Assembly (NCBI RefSeq): GCF_012489685.1
Contig: NC_080046.1
Location: 26,666,223 to 26,730,222 of the forward strand
Direction of reading: 5' to 3'
DNA length: 64,000 nucleotides
Origin: Lotus japonicus
Taxonomy: Eukaryota > Streptophyta > Magnoliopsida > Fabales > Fabaceae
Below the pieces are notes generated by a model. That model did no database searches and was not told the origin of the DNA. It saw nothing but the letters and a program-made list of their open reading frames with translations. This document shows positions 30,592 through 40,862 of the stretch, piece after piece. Both the position numbers and the translations under genes were made by a program. Positions within the stretch are counted from its first letter, which is position 1. Each line of letters opens with the position of its first letter.

Positions 30592-32502
30592 ATGGCTGCC
30601 ACCACCAGTGAAACTCAAAGAGATGGTTACAATGCAAAGCCTCCTATGTTCGACGGTCAAAGGTTCGAATATTGGAAAGATAGACTGGAAAGTTTCTTTC
30701 TGGGTTTCGATGCAGATCTCTGGGATATTATTGTGGATGGCTACGAGCGTCCAGTTGATGCAGATGGCAAGAAGATCCCAAGGTCAGAGATGACTGCAGA
30801 TCAAAAGAAGCTGTACTCACAACATCACAAAGCAAGAGCAATTCTTCTAAGTGCTATTTCCTATGAAGAGTACCAGAAGATTACAGATCGTGAGTTTGCA
30901 AAAGGCATTTTCGAATCTCTGAAGATGTCTCATGAAGGAAACAAGAAAGTCAAAGAATCAAAGGCATTGTCTTTGATCCAAAAGTATGAATCCTTCATCA
31001 TGGAGCCAAATGAGTCCATTGAAGAAATGTTCTCCAGATTTCAGTTGCTTGTAGCTGGCATACAACCTCTCAACAAGAGCTACACAACAAAAGATCATGT
31101 CATAAGGGTCATCAGGTGTCTTCCTGAAAGTTGGATGCCTTTGGTGACTTCAATAGAGCTCACGAGAGACGTTGAGAATATGAGTTTAGAAGAACTCATC
31201 AGCATTTTGAAATGCCATGAGCTGAAGCGCTCAGAGATGCAAGATCTGAGGAAAAAGTCCATAGCCTTGAAATCCAAATCTGAAAAGGCTAAGGTTGAGA
31301 AGTCAAAAGCTCTTCAAGCTGAAGAAGAGGAATCTGAAGAAGCATCAGAAGATTCTGATGAAGATGAGCTGACTCTGATCTCCAAGAGACTCAATCGCAT
31401 CTGGAAGAACAGGCAGAGCAAATACAAAGGCTCTGGAAAGGCAAGAGGAAAGTCTGAATCCACAGGTCAGAAGAAGTCCTCGCTTAAGGAAGTCACATGC
31501 TTTGAGTGCAAAGAATCAGGGCACTACAAAAGTGACTGTCCAAGATTGAAGAAGGACAAGAAGCCAAAGAAGCACTTCAAGACGAAGAAGAGTCTGATGG
31601 TGACATTTGATGAATCAGAGTCAGAGGATGTTGACTCTGATGGTGAAGTCCAAGGACTCATGGCTATTGTCAAAGACAAGGAAGCAGAGTCAAAGGGAGC
31701 TGTTGACTCTGACTCAGAATCAGAAGGAGATCCTAACTCAGACGATGAAAATGAGGTATTCACTTCTTTCTCTACCTCTGAACTGAAACATGCATTGTCT
31801 GATATTATGGATAAGTACAACTCCTTATTGTCTAAGCATAAGAAGCTTAAAAAGAACTTATCTGCTGTTTCCAAGACTCCTTCTGAACATGAGAAAATTA
31901 TCTCTGATTTGAAAAATGATAATCATGCCTTGATCAATTCTAACTCTGTGCTTAAGAACCAGATTGTTAAGTTAGAAGAAATTGTTGCCTGTGATGCCTC
32001 TGATTGTAGAAATGAATCTAAGTATGAAAAGTCTTTTCAAAGATTCCTAGCTAAAAGCGTGGATAGAAGCTTAATGGCTTCAATGATCTATGGCGTAAGC
32101 AGAAATGGAATGCATGGCATTGGCTATTCTAAACCAATTAGAAATAAGCCCTCTGTGTCTAAAGCTAAATCCTTGTATGAATGCTTTGTTCCCTCTGGTA
32201 CCATATTGCCTGATCCTGTACCTGCTAAAGTCGCTAAAAACCCTCTTAAAAAGGGATCCTTCTCTTTGACTAAATATCATGCAAATATTCCTTTAAAATA
32301 TCATGTTGAGACACCTAAGGTGATCAGAACCTCTGGGGTAACTAACAAGAGAGGACCCAGAAAGTGGGTACCTAAGGACAAGATTATCTATGTTGCAGAT
32401 ATCCTTGATAGCTCCACTGAAACACCAATCATGGTATCTGGACAGTGGATGCTCGCGTCACATGACGGGAGAAAGGCGTATGTTCCGAGAGCTAAAACTT
32501 AA
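30592..32502 (+). CDS. Copy D gag, intact
   Basis: 636 codons from the first ATG after the primer site. It would form the cytoplasmic particle that packages element RNA. The N-terminal ~200 residues are a copia-type gag (UBN2-like). An acidic Ser/Glu patch follows (about 245-260), then the zinc knuckle [14 protein letters not shown] at residues 303-316, a second Asp/Ser-rich acidic stretch, and a heptad-rich segment (about 420-460). The frame ends at 32502 and overlaps pol, which is in the +1 frame. The pol frame opens after a TAA at 32339-32341, so any ribosomal shift must fall in 32342-32502. About 636 residues is long for copia gag but normal for Sireviruses. Confidence 0.95.
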   Translation: MAATTSETQRDGYNAKPPMFDGQRFEYWKDRLESFFLGFDADLWDIIVDGYERPVDADGKKIPRSEMTADQKKLYSQHHKARAILLSAISYEEYQKITDREFAKGIFESLKMSHEGNKKVKESKALSLIQKYESFIMEPNESIEEMFSRFQLLVAGIQPLNKSYTTKDHVIRVIRCLPESWMPLVTSIELTRDVENMSLEELISILKCHELKRSEMQDLRKKSIALKSKSEKAKVEKSKALQAEEEESEEASEDSDEDELTLISKRLNRIWKNRQSKYKGSGKARGKSESTGQKKSSLKEVTCFECKESGHYKSDCPRLKKDKKPKKHFKTKKSLMVTFDESESEDVDSDGEVQGLMAIVKDKEAESKGAVDSDSESEGDPNSDDENEVFTSFSTSELKHALSDIMDKYNSLLSKHKKLKKNLSAVSKTPSEHEKIISDLKNDNHALINSNSVLKNQIVKLEEIVACDASDCRNESKYEKSFQRFLAKSVDRSLMASMIYGVSRNGMHGIGYSKPIRNKPSVSKAKSLYECFVPSGTILPDPVPAKVAKNPLKKGSFSLTKYHANIPLKYHVETPKVIRTSGVTNKRGPRKWVPKDKIIYVADILDSSTETPIMVSGQWMLASHDGRKAYVPRAKT

Positions 32503-35494
32503 GCCTGGAGGTGAAGTTGGCTTTGGAGGAAATGAAAAGGGTAAAATTGTTGGTACTGGTACTATTTGTGTAGATAGTAGTCCATGCATTGATAATGTGT
32601 TATTGGTAGACGGCTTAACACATAACTTATTGTCTATAAGTCAATTAGCTGACAAGGGTTATGATGTTATATTCAATCAAAAGTCCTGCCGGGCTGTAAG
32701 TCAGATCGATGGCTCTGTTCTGTTTAACAGCAAGAGGAAGAACAACATCTATAAGATGAGATTATCTGAGTTGGAGGCTCAGAATGTGAAGTGCCTTCTG
32801 TCTGTTAATGAAGAGCAGTGGGTATGGCATAGACGGTTAGGGCATGCCAGTATGAGAAAGATTTCTCAGCTGAGCAAGCTAAACCTTGTCAGGGGCTTAC
32901 CCAATCTGAAGTTCGCTTCAGACGCTCTTTGTGAAGCATGTCAGAAAGGCAAATTCACAAAAGTCCCTTTCAAGGCAAAGAATGTTGTCTCAACCTCAAG
33001 GCCGTTGGAACTTCTGCATATCGACCTTTTTGGACCAGTGAAAACTGAGTCTATAGGTGGCAAGAGATATGGGATGGTTATCATTGATGATTATAGCCGC
33101 TGGACATGGGTAAAGTTTCTAACCCGCAAGGATGAGTCTCATGCTGTGTTCTCTACCTTCATTGCTCAAGTGCAAAACGAGAAGGCTTGTAGGATTGTGC
33201 GTGTCAAAAGTGACCATGGTGGAGAGTTTGAGAATGACAAGTTTGAGAGTCTGTTTGATTCCTATGGAATTGCACATGATTTCTCTTGTCCCAGAACTCC
33301 TCAACAAAATGGTGTGGTTGAGAGGAAGAACAGAACTCTTCAGGAGATGGCTAGAACCATGCTCCAAGAAACTGGCATGGCTAAGCACTTTTGGGCAGAG
33401 GCAGTAAATACAGCATGTTACATTCAGAACAGAATCTCTGTGAGACCAATTCTGAATAAGACTCCTTATGAATTGTGGAAGAACATAAAGCCCAACATTT
33501 CTTATTTTCATCCTTTTGGCTGTGTTTGTTATGTTCTCAATACTAAGGATAGATTGCATAAATTTGATGCTAAGTCTTCTAAGTGTCTATTACTCGGTTA
33601 CTCTGAGAGATCTAAAGGTTTTAGACTTTATAATACTGATGCTAAGACTATTGAAGAATCTATTCATGTTAGATTTGACGATAAGCTTGACTCTGACCAG
33701 TCAAAGCTAGTTGAAAAGTTTGCAGATTTAAGCATTAATGTTTCTGACAAAGGCAAAGCTCCAGAGGAAGTTGAGCCAGAGGAAGATGAATCAGAGGAAG
33801 AAGCTGGTCCCTCTAACTCACAAACTCTGAAGAAGAGCAGAATCACTGCAGCTCACCCTAAGGAATTGATTCTGGGCAACAAAGACGAACCAGTCAGAAC
33901 CAGATCTGCCTTCAGACCCTCTGAAGAGACCTTGCTCAGTCTGAAAGGATTGGTGTCCTTAATTGAACCCAAGTCCATAGATGAAGCTCTTCAGGACAAG
34001 GATTGGATTCTGGCCATGGAAGAAGAACTGAATCAATTTTCCAAGAACGATGTTTGGAGCTTAGTGAAGAATCCTGAGAGTGTCGATGTTATTGGAACGA
34101 AGTGGGTATTCAGAAACAAGCTGAATGAGAAAGGAGATGTAGTCAGAAACAAGGCAAGGCTAGTTGCTCAAGGCTACAGCCAGCAGGAAGGAATAGACTA
34201 CACTGAAACATTTGCTCCAGTAGCAAGACTGGAGGCAATCAGACTGTTGATCTCTTTCTCAGTAAATCACAACATAGTTCTACATCAGATGGACGTAAAG
34301 AGTGCCTTCCTAAATGGTTATATCTCAGAGGAAGTCTATGTTCATCAACCCCCAGGTTTTGAAGATGAGAAGAAACCAGACCATGTGTTCAAATTGAAGA
34401 AATCACTCTACGGTCTGAAGCAAGCTCCCAGAGCATGGTATGAGAGACTTAGCTCATTCCTTCTGGAGAATGAGTTTGTAAGGGGTAAAGTAGATACAAC
34501 TCTTTTTTGCAAGACTTATAAAGATGATATCTTAATTGTGCAAATTTATGTTGATGATATTATATTTGGTTCTGCTAATCAATCTCTATGCAAAGAATTT
34601 TCTGAGATGATGCAGGCTGAATTTGAGATGAGTATGATGGGAGAATTAAAGTACTTTCTGGGAATACAAGTTGATCAAACACCAGAAGGAACATATATCC
34701 ATCAGAGCAAGTACACTAAAGAACTTCTGAAGAAGTTCAATATGCTGGAATCTACAGTGGCCAAAACTCCAATGCATCCTACATGCATTCTGGAGAAAGA
34801 AGATAAAAGTGGTAAAGTATGTCAGAAGCTCTATCGTGGCATGATAGGTTCACTTCTATACTTAACTGCATCTAGGCCAGACATATTATTTAGTGTTCAC
34901 TTATGTGCTCGTTTCCAATCAGATCCAAGGGAAACCCACTTAACTGCTGTTAAGAGGATCCTAAGGTATCTGAAAGGCACCACTAACCTTGGCTTGATGT
35001 ATAAGAAAACATCAGAGTATAAGCTTTCAGGTTACTGTGATGCTGATTATGCTGGAGATAGAACAGAGAGAAAAAGTACTTCTGGAAATTGTCAATTTCT
35101 GGGAAGCAATCTAGTCTCATGGGCAAGCAAGAGGCAATCAACCATTGCACTATCAACTGCAGAGGCAGAATATATCTCAGCAGCAATATGCAGCACTCAG
35201 ATGCTCTGGATGAAACATCAGCTGGAGGATTATCAGATCCTTGAGAGCAATATCCCAATCTATTGTGATAACACTGCTGCAATCTCATTGAGTAAGAATC
35301 CTATCTTGCATTCAAGGGCAAAGCACATTGAGGTAAAGTATCACTTTATTAGAGATTATGTACAGAAGGGCGTACTTCTTCTGAAGTTTGTTGATACTGA
35401 CCATCAATGGGCAGATATCTTTACAAAGCCCTTAGCAGAGGATAGATTTAATTTTATTCTGAAAAATCTAAACATGGACTTTTGTCCAGAGTGA
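32390..35494 (+). CDS. Copy D pol, intact
   Basis: 1,034 codons counted from an internal ATG; the true product is probably a gag-pol fusion. Protease active site D18-S-G. Integrase zinc finger H147, H152, C181, C184; catalytic D212, D275, E311 (D,D-35-E). RT from about 570 to 790 with YVDD at 720-723. RNase H with D884, the E925/E927 block and D960. It makes cDNA from element RNA and inserts it into chromosomes. All catalytic residues are present. From 33458 on, the same sequence appears again at 40863-42898 because of the assembly duplication. Confidence 0.96.
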   Translation: MLQISLIAPLKHQSWYLDSGCSRHMTGERRMFRELKLKPGGEVGFGGNEKGKIVGTGTICVDSSPCIDNVLLVDGLTHNLLSISQLADKGYDVIFNQKSCRAVSQIDGSVLFNSKRKNNIYKMRLSELEAQNVKCLLSVNEEQWVWHRRLGHASMRKISQLSKLNLVRGLPNLKFASDALCEACQKGKFTKVPFKAKNVVSTSRPLELLHIDLFGPVKTESIGGKRYGMVIIDDYSRWTWVKFLTRKDESHAVFSTFIAQVQNEKACRIVRVKSDHGGEFENDKFESLFDSYGIAHDFSCPRTPQQNGVVERKNRTLQEMARTMLQETGMAKHFWAEAVNTACYIQNRISVRPILNKTPYELWKNIKPNISYFHPFGCVCYVLNTKDRLHKFDAKSSKCLLLGYSERSKGFRLYNTDAKTIEESIHVRFDDKLDSDQSKLVEKFADLSINVSDKGKAPEEVEPEEDESEEEAGPSNSQTLKKSRITAAHPKELILGNKDEPVRTRSAFRPSEETLLSLKGLVSLIEPKSIDEALQDKDWILAMEEELNQFSKNDVWSLVKNPESVDVIGTKWVFRNKLNEKGDVVRNKARLVAQGYSQQEGIDYTETFAPVARLEAIRLLISFSVNHNIVLHQMDVKSAFLNGYISEEVYVHQPPGFEDEKKPDHVFKLKKSLYGLKQAPRAWYERLSSFLLENEFVRGKVDTTLFCKTYKDDILIVQIYVDDIIFGSANQSLCKEFSEMMQAEFEMSMMGELKYFLGIQVDQTPEGTYIHQSKYTKELLKKFNMLESTVAKTPMHPTCILEKEDKSGKVCQKLYRGMIGSLLYLTASRPDILFSVHLCARFQSDPRETHLTAVKRILRYLKGTTNLGLMYKKTSEYKLSGYCDADYAGDRTERKSTSGNCQFLGSNLVSWASKRQSTIALSTAEAEYISAAICSTQMLWMKHQLEDYQILESNIPIYCDNTAAISLSKNPILHSRAKHIEVKYHFIRDYVQKGVLLLKFVDTDHQWADIFTKPLAEDRFNFILKNLNMDFCPE

Positions 35495-35937
35495 AGATGG
35501 ATCAGAACCTCTGACTATGATACTTCTTGATCAGAAGATGTCTAGTCCAGAAGGTAACTCAATCAGAGTGTGTGTACCCACTGGTACTGACTCTGAAGCT
35601 GAGACAACAACACGTGTGTCAGTATTTCTGATGCATAGTTCCTTGTGCCCGTGTGACAGTCTGTTATGATTGCGTGTAGATGTGCTTCTCTCCTGTGTGT
35701 GATTTGTGTATTTACTGTTACTATCTATCTTTAATTTTCAACCGTTGATCTTAAAGTGCTTTTTGAATCAACAACGGTTATTTGTTAAAACCCACTATAC
35801 ACACACGATCTCTTTCACTTCCGGTTTTTACTCTCGCTCTCTCTGCTTTTCAAAAACCGCTTTTCTCGATTTCTCTCTCGATCTCTCTTCATCTTCCAAC
35901 CTTCATCTTCTACCTCAAACCTTCAACCGCTTCAAAA
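35495..35937 (+). promoter_or_regulatory. Leader between pol and env-like ORF, copy D
   Basis: Non-coding. AACCGTTGAT (35740-35749) and ATCAACAACGGTTA (35767-35780) form an imperfect inverted pair of MYB-type cores. CACTATACACACAC follows at about 35793-35806, then a CT-rich tract to the ATG at 35938. The same module is present in A, B and C. It may drive a separate env-like transcript. Confidence 0.45.
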
Positions 35938-38775
35938 ATGGTGAGACAAACCAGAAGATCTACTGCAGATGCACCCCAGTTCCCTCACATGGTAGTTGGT
36001 CTAGCAACGGGTCAAAGGGGCCCTGAGAATCCGACACAAGATCAAGGTCAAGCTCAAGACCAGAGTGTTCCAATTGCAGAACGGGGCTGTGCCGTTCACT
36101 GTGTATATGCTCCTGAGGAACTCCAAGTCCTGGCAGAATGGAGATTCGACCTCGACAACCTGGCTACAAATGGGTATGATCTTCGTCCTGAAGTCCAAGC
36201 TCAAGGTTGGGGAAATTACTTCAACAGACTTCGAGGACCGGTGTATGATAGATTAGTCAAGGAATTCTGGAAGCACGCCGACTGCGATGATACTCAGGTG
36301 GTATCTCACATTCTCGGAAGAAAGATCATCATCACAGAGAAGTCTTTCGTGAATTTGCTGGGTGCAGACACTGCTTATGGGTATCGTTTCCAACTCACGG
36401 AATCGAAGCTGAAACCCAGCACCAAGGATACAATCAACCAGGCCCTGTACACCACTTACAAGCCGGGCAAGACGAGTTACAAGGTAATGGACCTTCATCC
36501 CAAGCTCAGGATCTGGCACAAAATTTTGCTACACTGCATAAACCAGAGACCAAAGGACAGTTCTCCAGACTACATCAACTTCAACCAGAAGGTGATGTTG
36601 TTCTTCATCCAAGACCAGAAGAAGATCTGCCTTCCCTACTTCCTGTTCTCCTACTTGAAGGAATGCATCCAGAAGTCTCGCACCACTGCCTCCATCAAGT
36701 CAGCAATCAAATATATCCCCTTTGGGAGACTGCTCTCAGACTTTCTCATTGAAAGCAACCTGGTGCAAGATCTGGTCAATGCTGGATGTGTAGAGGATCT
36801 GAGCACCATGGTCAGTGATGTCTTCACTGCAAATTCTCTGAAGAAGATGGGTTTGGTCCAGAAGAAGATTGCTCCTGCTCGTGAAGACACATCTTCTGAG
36901 ATCAGAAGTAGAAGGATGCCTCTGAATGACTACCCTCTGTGGACACAGGCAGACAATCCTGACGCCATTAGGTGCTATGTTGATGACCTAAGGGCTCAAG
37001 GATTCGAAATTGATCTTGATGATTTCGTCAGCAGACTGCCGCCAGCTCCAGAGTTTCCTTCTCCTCCCAAGAAGAAAGCTCAGAGGAAGATGATACTGGA
37101 CGAATCTTCTGAGGAATCCGATGTCCCTCTGGTCAAAAAGAAGAAGAGAAAGCCTGATGATGGTGATGATAGTGATAATGAGGATGGTCCTCCTAAGAAG
37201 AAGAAGAAGCAGGTCAGAATCGTGGTGAAGCCTACTCGGGTGGAACCAGCTGCTGAAGTGGTCAGAAGGACTGAACCTCCTGCAAGAGTGACTAGATCAT
37301 CAGCACATTCAAGTAAGCCTGCACTTGCTTCTGATGATGATTTGAATTTATTTGATGCACTCCCTATATCTGCCATGCTCAAACACTCCTCAAATCCCCT
37401 CACTCCTATTCCTGAATCCCAACCAGCTGCACAAACCACCTCTCCACCACATTCCCCAAGATCTTCATTCTTTCACCCTTCCCCTACTGAAGCACCTCTC
37501 TGGAATTTGCTTCAGAACCAACCCTCTAGGTCAGAAGAACCTACCTCTCCCATCACCATTCCATACAACCCACTCGAACAACCAGAGCCTACCCACACAG
37601 AACATGAACCCAGAACCTCTGATCACTCTGTCCCAAGAGCATCAGAACGTCTGGCTCTCAAACCCACGGATACAGACTCTTCCACAGCCTATACACCCGT
37701 ATCCTTCCCAACCAATGTTGCTGATTCTTCTCCCTCCAATAACTCTGAATCCATTAGAAAATTCATGGAGGTCAGAAAAGAAAAGGTGTCTACCTTAGAG
37801 GAATATTACCTCACTTGTCCAAGCCCTAGGAGATATCCTGGCCCTAGACCTGAACGTCTAGTTGACCCAGATGAACCTATCTTGGCCAATCCTTTACAAG
37901 AGGCAGACCCTTTGGCTCAACAAGCTCACCCTGCCCCTGACCAACAAGAGCCTATTCAACCAGAAACTGAACCCGAACAATCAGTGTCTAACCAATCCTC
38001 GGTTAGATCACCCCATCCTCTGGTTGAAACTTCAGACCCTCACCTTGGAACCTCTGAACCCAATACTCAAATGATTAACATTGGTTCTCCACAAGGTGCC
38101 TCTGAAGCTCATAGCAGCAATCACCCAGCCTCTCCTGAAACCAACCTCTCCATAATTCCTTATACTCACCTCCAACCCACATCTCTCTCTGAGTGCATCA
38201 ATATTTTCTATCATGAAGCCTCTTTGAGGCTCCGCAATGTGCACGGTCAGACTGACCTCAGTGAGAATGCTGAACGTGTGGCTGATGAGTGGAACAATCT
38301 GGGCACTTGGCTAAGGGCTCAAGTTCCAATTATGATGCAGCTCCTGTATGCAGAGGGAAGTCAGAGCATTGAGGCTGCAAAGCAAAGGTTTGCTCGAAGG
38401 GTGGCTCTTCATGAACAAGGACAGAGACACAAGCTTTTTGAAGCTATTGAAGAAGCCAAGAGAAAGAAAGCTCAAGCAGAAGAAGCTGCACGTCAAGCAG
38501 CAGCTCAAGCTGAACAAGCCAGACTAGAGGCAGAGCGACTTGAAGCTGAGGCTGAAGCTCTTAGATGCCAAGCACTTGCACCAGTTGTGTTTACTCCTGC
38601 TGCTTCTGCTTCCATTCCAGATTCTCAAGCTGCTCAGAATGTTCCTTCAGGTTCTGCTCAGTCAAGCTCATCCAGACTCGACATCATGGAACAGCGTCTT
38701 GACATTCATGAATCCATGCTGATTGAGATGAAGCACATGATGATGGAACTTCTGCGACGAACTGACAAACCTTAG
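35938..38775 (+). CDS. Copy D env-like ORF, intact
   Basis: 945 codons. I start at ATG 35938 (MVRQTRRSTAD); the open frame extends 52 codons upstream but begins only with TTG. Residues about 60-270 resemble the domain called 'putative plant transposon protein' in legume annotations. Two Lys-rich clusters follow (388-404 and 420-425, KKKKKQVRIVVKP), typical of nuclear localisation, then a Pro/Ser/Thr-rich middle (about 440-720) and an Ala/Glu/Arg coiled coil (about 826-879). I see no convincing signal peptide or transmembrane helix. The position after pol matches the Sirevirus 'env-like' gene, but an envelope role is not supported. Function unknown. Confidence 0.88.
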   Translation: MVRQTRRSTADAPQFPHMVVGLATGQRGPENPTQDQGQAQDQSVPIAERGCAVHCVYAPEELQVLAEWRFDLDNLATNGYDLRPEVQAQGWGNYFNRLRGPVYDRLVKEFWKHADCDDTQVVSHILGRKIIITEKSFVNLLGADTAYGYRFQLTESKLKPSTKDTINQALYTTYKPGKTSYKVMDLHPKLRIWHKILLHCINQRPKDSSPDYINFNQKVMLFFIQDQKKICLPYFLFSYLKECIQKSRTTASIKSAIKYIPFGRLLSDFLIESNLVQDLVNAGCVEDLSTMVSDVFTANSLKKMGLVQKKIAPAREDTSSEIRSRRMPLNDYPLWTQADNPDAIRCYVDDLRAQGFEIDLDDFVSRLPPAPEFPSPPKKKAQRKMILDESSEESDVPLVKKKKRKPDDGDDSDNEDGPPKKKKKQVRIVVKPTRVEPAAEVVRRTEPPARVTRSSAHSSKPALASDDDLNLFDALPISAMLKHSSNPLTPIPESQPAAQTTSPPHSPRSSFFHPSPTEAPLWNLLQNQPSRSEEPTSPITIPYNPLEQPEPTHTEHEPRTSDHSVPRASERLALKPTDTDSSTAYTPVSFPTNVADSSPSNNSESIRKFMEVRKEKVSTLEEYYLTCPSPRRYPGPRPERLVDPDEPILANPLQEADPLAQQAHPAPDQQEPIQPETEPEQSVSNQSSVRSPHPLVETSDPHLGTSEPNTQMINIGSPQGASEAHSSNHPASPETNLSIIPYTHLQPTSLSECINIFYHEASLRLRNVHGQTDLSENAERVADEWNNLGTWLRAQVPIMMQLLYAEGSQSIEAAKQRFARRVALHEQGQRHKLFEAIEEAKRKKAQAEEAARQAAAQAEQARLEAERLEAEAEALRCQALAPVVFTPAASASIPDSQAAQNVPSGSAQSSSSRLDIMEQRLDIHESMLIEMKHMMMELLRRTDKP

Positions 38776-38977
38776 TTTTAGGATCTCTTCCTTTTCTTTC
38801 TTTTTCTTTAACGTTGTTTTATTTTTGTCAAACTCTGTTTCTTTTTACTTACTTATTCTACTTTGTTCGTTTGTGATTATCTATGCATATCTATATATAC
38901 TTGTGTCACATATGTTTGCAAAAATCTTTTTATTCATCATTTCTTTATGTTTACATCATACATTCTTTCCCTAAATT

Positions 38978-39368
38978 CTAGAATGGAGGATCCTCCTCAT
39001 TCTTCTGCACTCCTGGCGCTGCTCTGACCTATCCTTCTCCAGACGCTCCAGTGCATGCTGGATGTTGTTGAGCCTGTCCTTTAGCTCATCCCTCTCCAGA
39101 ATCTCTTCTGCAGTCTTGAGCTTCTCTTCCAAACTCTCTTTTTCTTCCAGCAGCTTGAGTTCAAGCCGGCTAAGTTCTTGCACCTCCTCCACGAAGGCAA
39201 GAAATTCCCTCAGTCTCTCTTCACCTCTGGACGCAGGTCCTCTTCCAGCAGTGTCCGTGTCAGCTCCGCGATGGTCGTTGTACCCTCTGGATGCCTGATG
39301 TTCAGGAACAAGTCCTCCTCAAAGGCCTTCTTCCTCAGCTCGTCTAGTGCTACGATGTATGATGCCAT
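38978..39368 (-). pseudogene. Opposing ORF of D, error-bearing assembly copy
   Basis: Duplicate of 46382-46774 with two missing single bases (at about 38989 and 39216) that break the frame. Both lie near the end of the left contig, as do six other single-base losses. The breaks are more likely sequencing errors than mutations. TATA box at 39424-39432 (minus strand). Confidence 0.75.
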
Positions 39369-39432
39369 TTTTTTTCCTTACTGAAAATTGTTCGAGGTGT
39401 GAAGCTTACCTTTCTCTCCAACGCTTTATATA

Positions 39433-40168
39433 GGCTTCACTTTCTCTCTGAAAGTTAATGCTCCTACGGTTTCTCGAGGTTAAGTTCTTGGTAACTGACC
39501 CTTCTCTTTACTCACTTGACCGGTGGTAAACGTTCTTCTCTGCATTAACTCTTCTATTTATTTCGCCTAACTCTGATTCTTGCATCGTTTTCATTTCCTT
39601 TAAACTTAGACCTTCTCTAAGGGGAGTACCTTGTACTTCAAGCTAAGTTTTTCACACCCCAAGCTTTTGCTTATGACAAAAAGGGGGAGTAAACCCAGTT
39701 TTTGATGTGTAAGATGTGTTAGTGTGATTTATTTTTCTTTGGAGATTTTAAGAGTTCCACCTTCATGACCATAGATGTGTCACTGGGCAAATACAAGGAA
39801 TACATTTCACTTCTTCTGAAGTGATTATAAGTTGACTCTGATACCCAGACTCTGATACCTTGTCCATGACTCTGATTACTTATGCGCTCTGATTACTCGA
39901 TTTTCATCTATGTCTTAAGTTTTTCACTCTGAACTCTTATATTATTTAGCTCAGACACTAGACTTTACTAACGTTTTCATCAAGTATTAGATTCAGGGGG
40001 AGCTAAGCTCAGAATCAAGCAGTGACTTGAATTCAGAATGAGCAAGATAAACTATTCACATCAGGATAAGTCTTATTCTATATCTCTAAACTCTGAGTGA
40101 ATTCAGTTTAATGTTTAAGAATTGTTCATCAAAAATCTTAGTTTTGTCATCATCAAAAAGGGGGAGAT
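39433..40168. other. D region before 3' LTR, first assembly copy
   Basis: No gene. Same as 46839-47579 except for five single-base losses. Contains the repeated purine tracts and the final tract at 40155-40168. Confidence 0.75.
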
Positions 40169-40762
40169 TGTAAGATCAAGTTTTGATCTAGTAGTACAAC
40201 TCTATGTTTTGATGATTACAAGTTAACCTTTTGATATGAACAATTGTGGTACTCTAACGTGTTTTTCTGAGTGTGCTATTTGCAGGTTCTGACCTCAACT
40301 CAATCTCACACAAATCAGAAGCACTGTGTATAAAGAGTGACCCAAGCAACGCTTTCGCATTCACCATGTTCAGTATGAACAGTGGAAAAGCTTCAGAAGT
40401 TCTGAAGTTATACAAACTCTGATGTGGACTCAGTCACTAGAAGCTCTGAAGATCCAGAAGTTCTGATAACCAAGAAACACTGAAGGTTCAGATGTTCTGA
40501 TGGTGTAGAAGACTCTGAAGATCCAGAAGCTGAATAGTGGAAACTCTGAAGTCCAGAAGCAAGAAACTCTGAAGGCCATGTTCTTCCCTCTGAGTTCAGA
40601 ATCAGAAGATACAATGGTCAGAGGATCTGTGCTTTCCCTCTGACTCTGATCAACCGGCTCACAAGTTCCAATATGAAGCATTCCCCTGATCAGAAGTCTC
40701 CTAAGTTTAAAGGTCGCGTCGCTATCCAAGTACAAAAGCTACTGTACCTTCCTGACGACCTA
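40169..40762 (+). repeat. Partial 3' LTR of D at the contig end
   Basis: Matches 47580-48174, including the variants that distinguish the D 3' LTR from its 5' LTR (ACTCTG, CACAAGTT, CTACTG). One T is lost at about 40657. It is cut off by the gap. Confidence 0.9.
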
Positions 40763-40862
40763 NNNNNNNNNNNNNNNNNNNNNNNNNNNNNNNNNNNNNN
40801 NNNNNNNNNNNNNNNNNNNNNNNNNNNNNNNNNNNNNNNNNNNNNNNNNNNNNNNNNNNNNN
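40763..40862. other. Assembly gap of 100 N
   Basis: Exactly 100 N, the usual placeholder for a gap of unknown size between scaffolded contigs. The flanks overlap in sequence, so the gap is probably not real. Confidence 0.98.

Noticed and set aside
35782..35937. 52-codon hydrophobic N-terminal extension of the env-like ORF as a signal peptide
   Set aside because: The extension begins with TTG, not ATG, in A, C and D, and overlaps the conserved leader; the first ATG is MVRQ/MVSQ.
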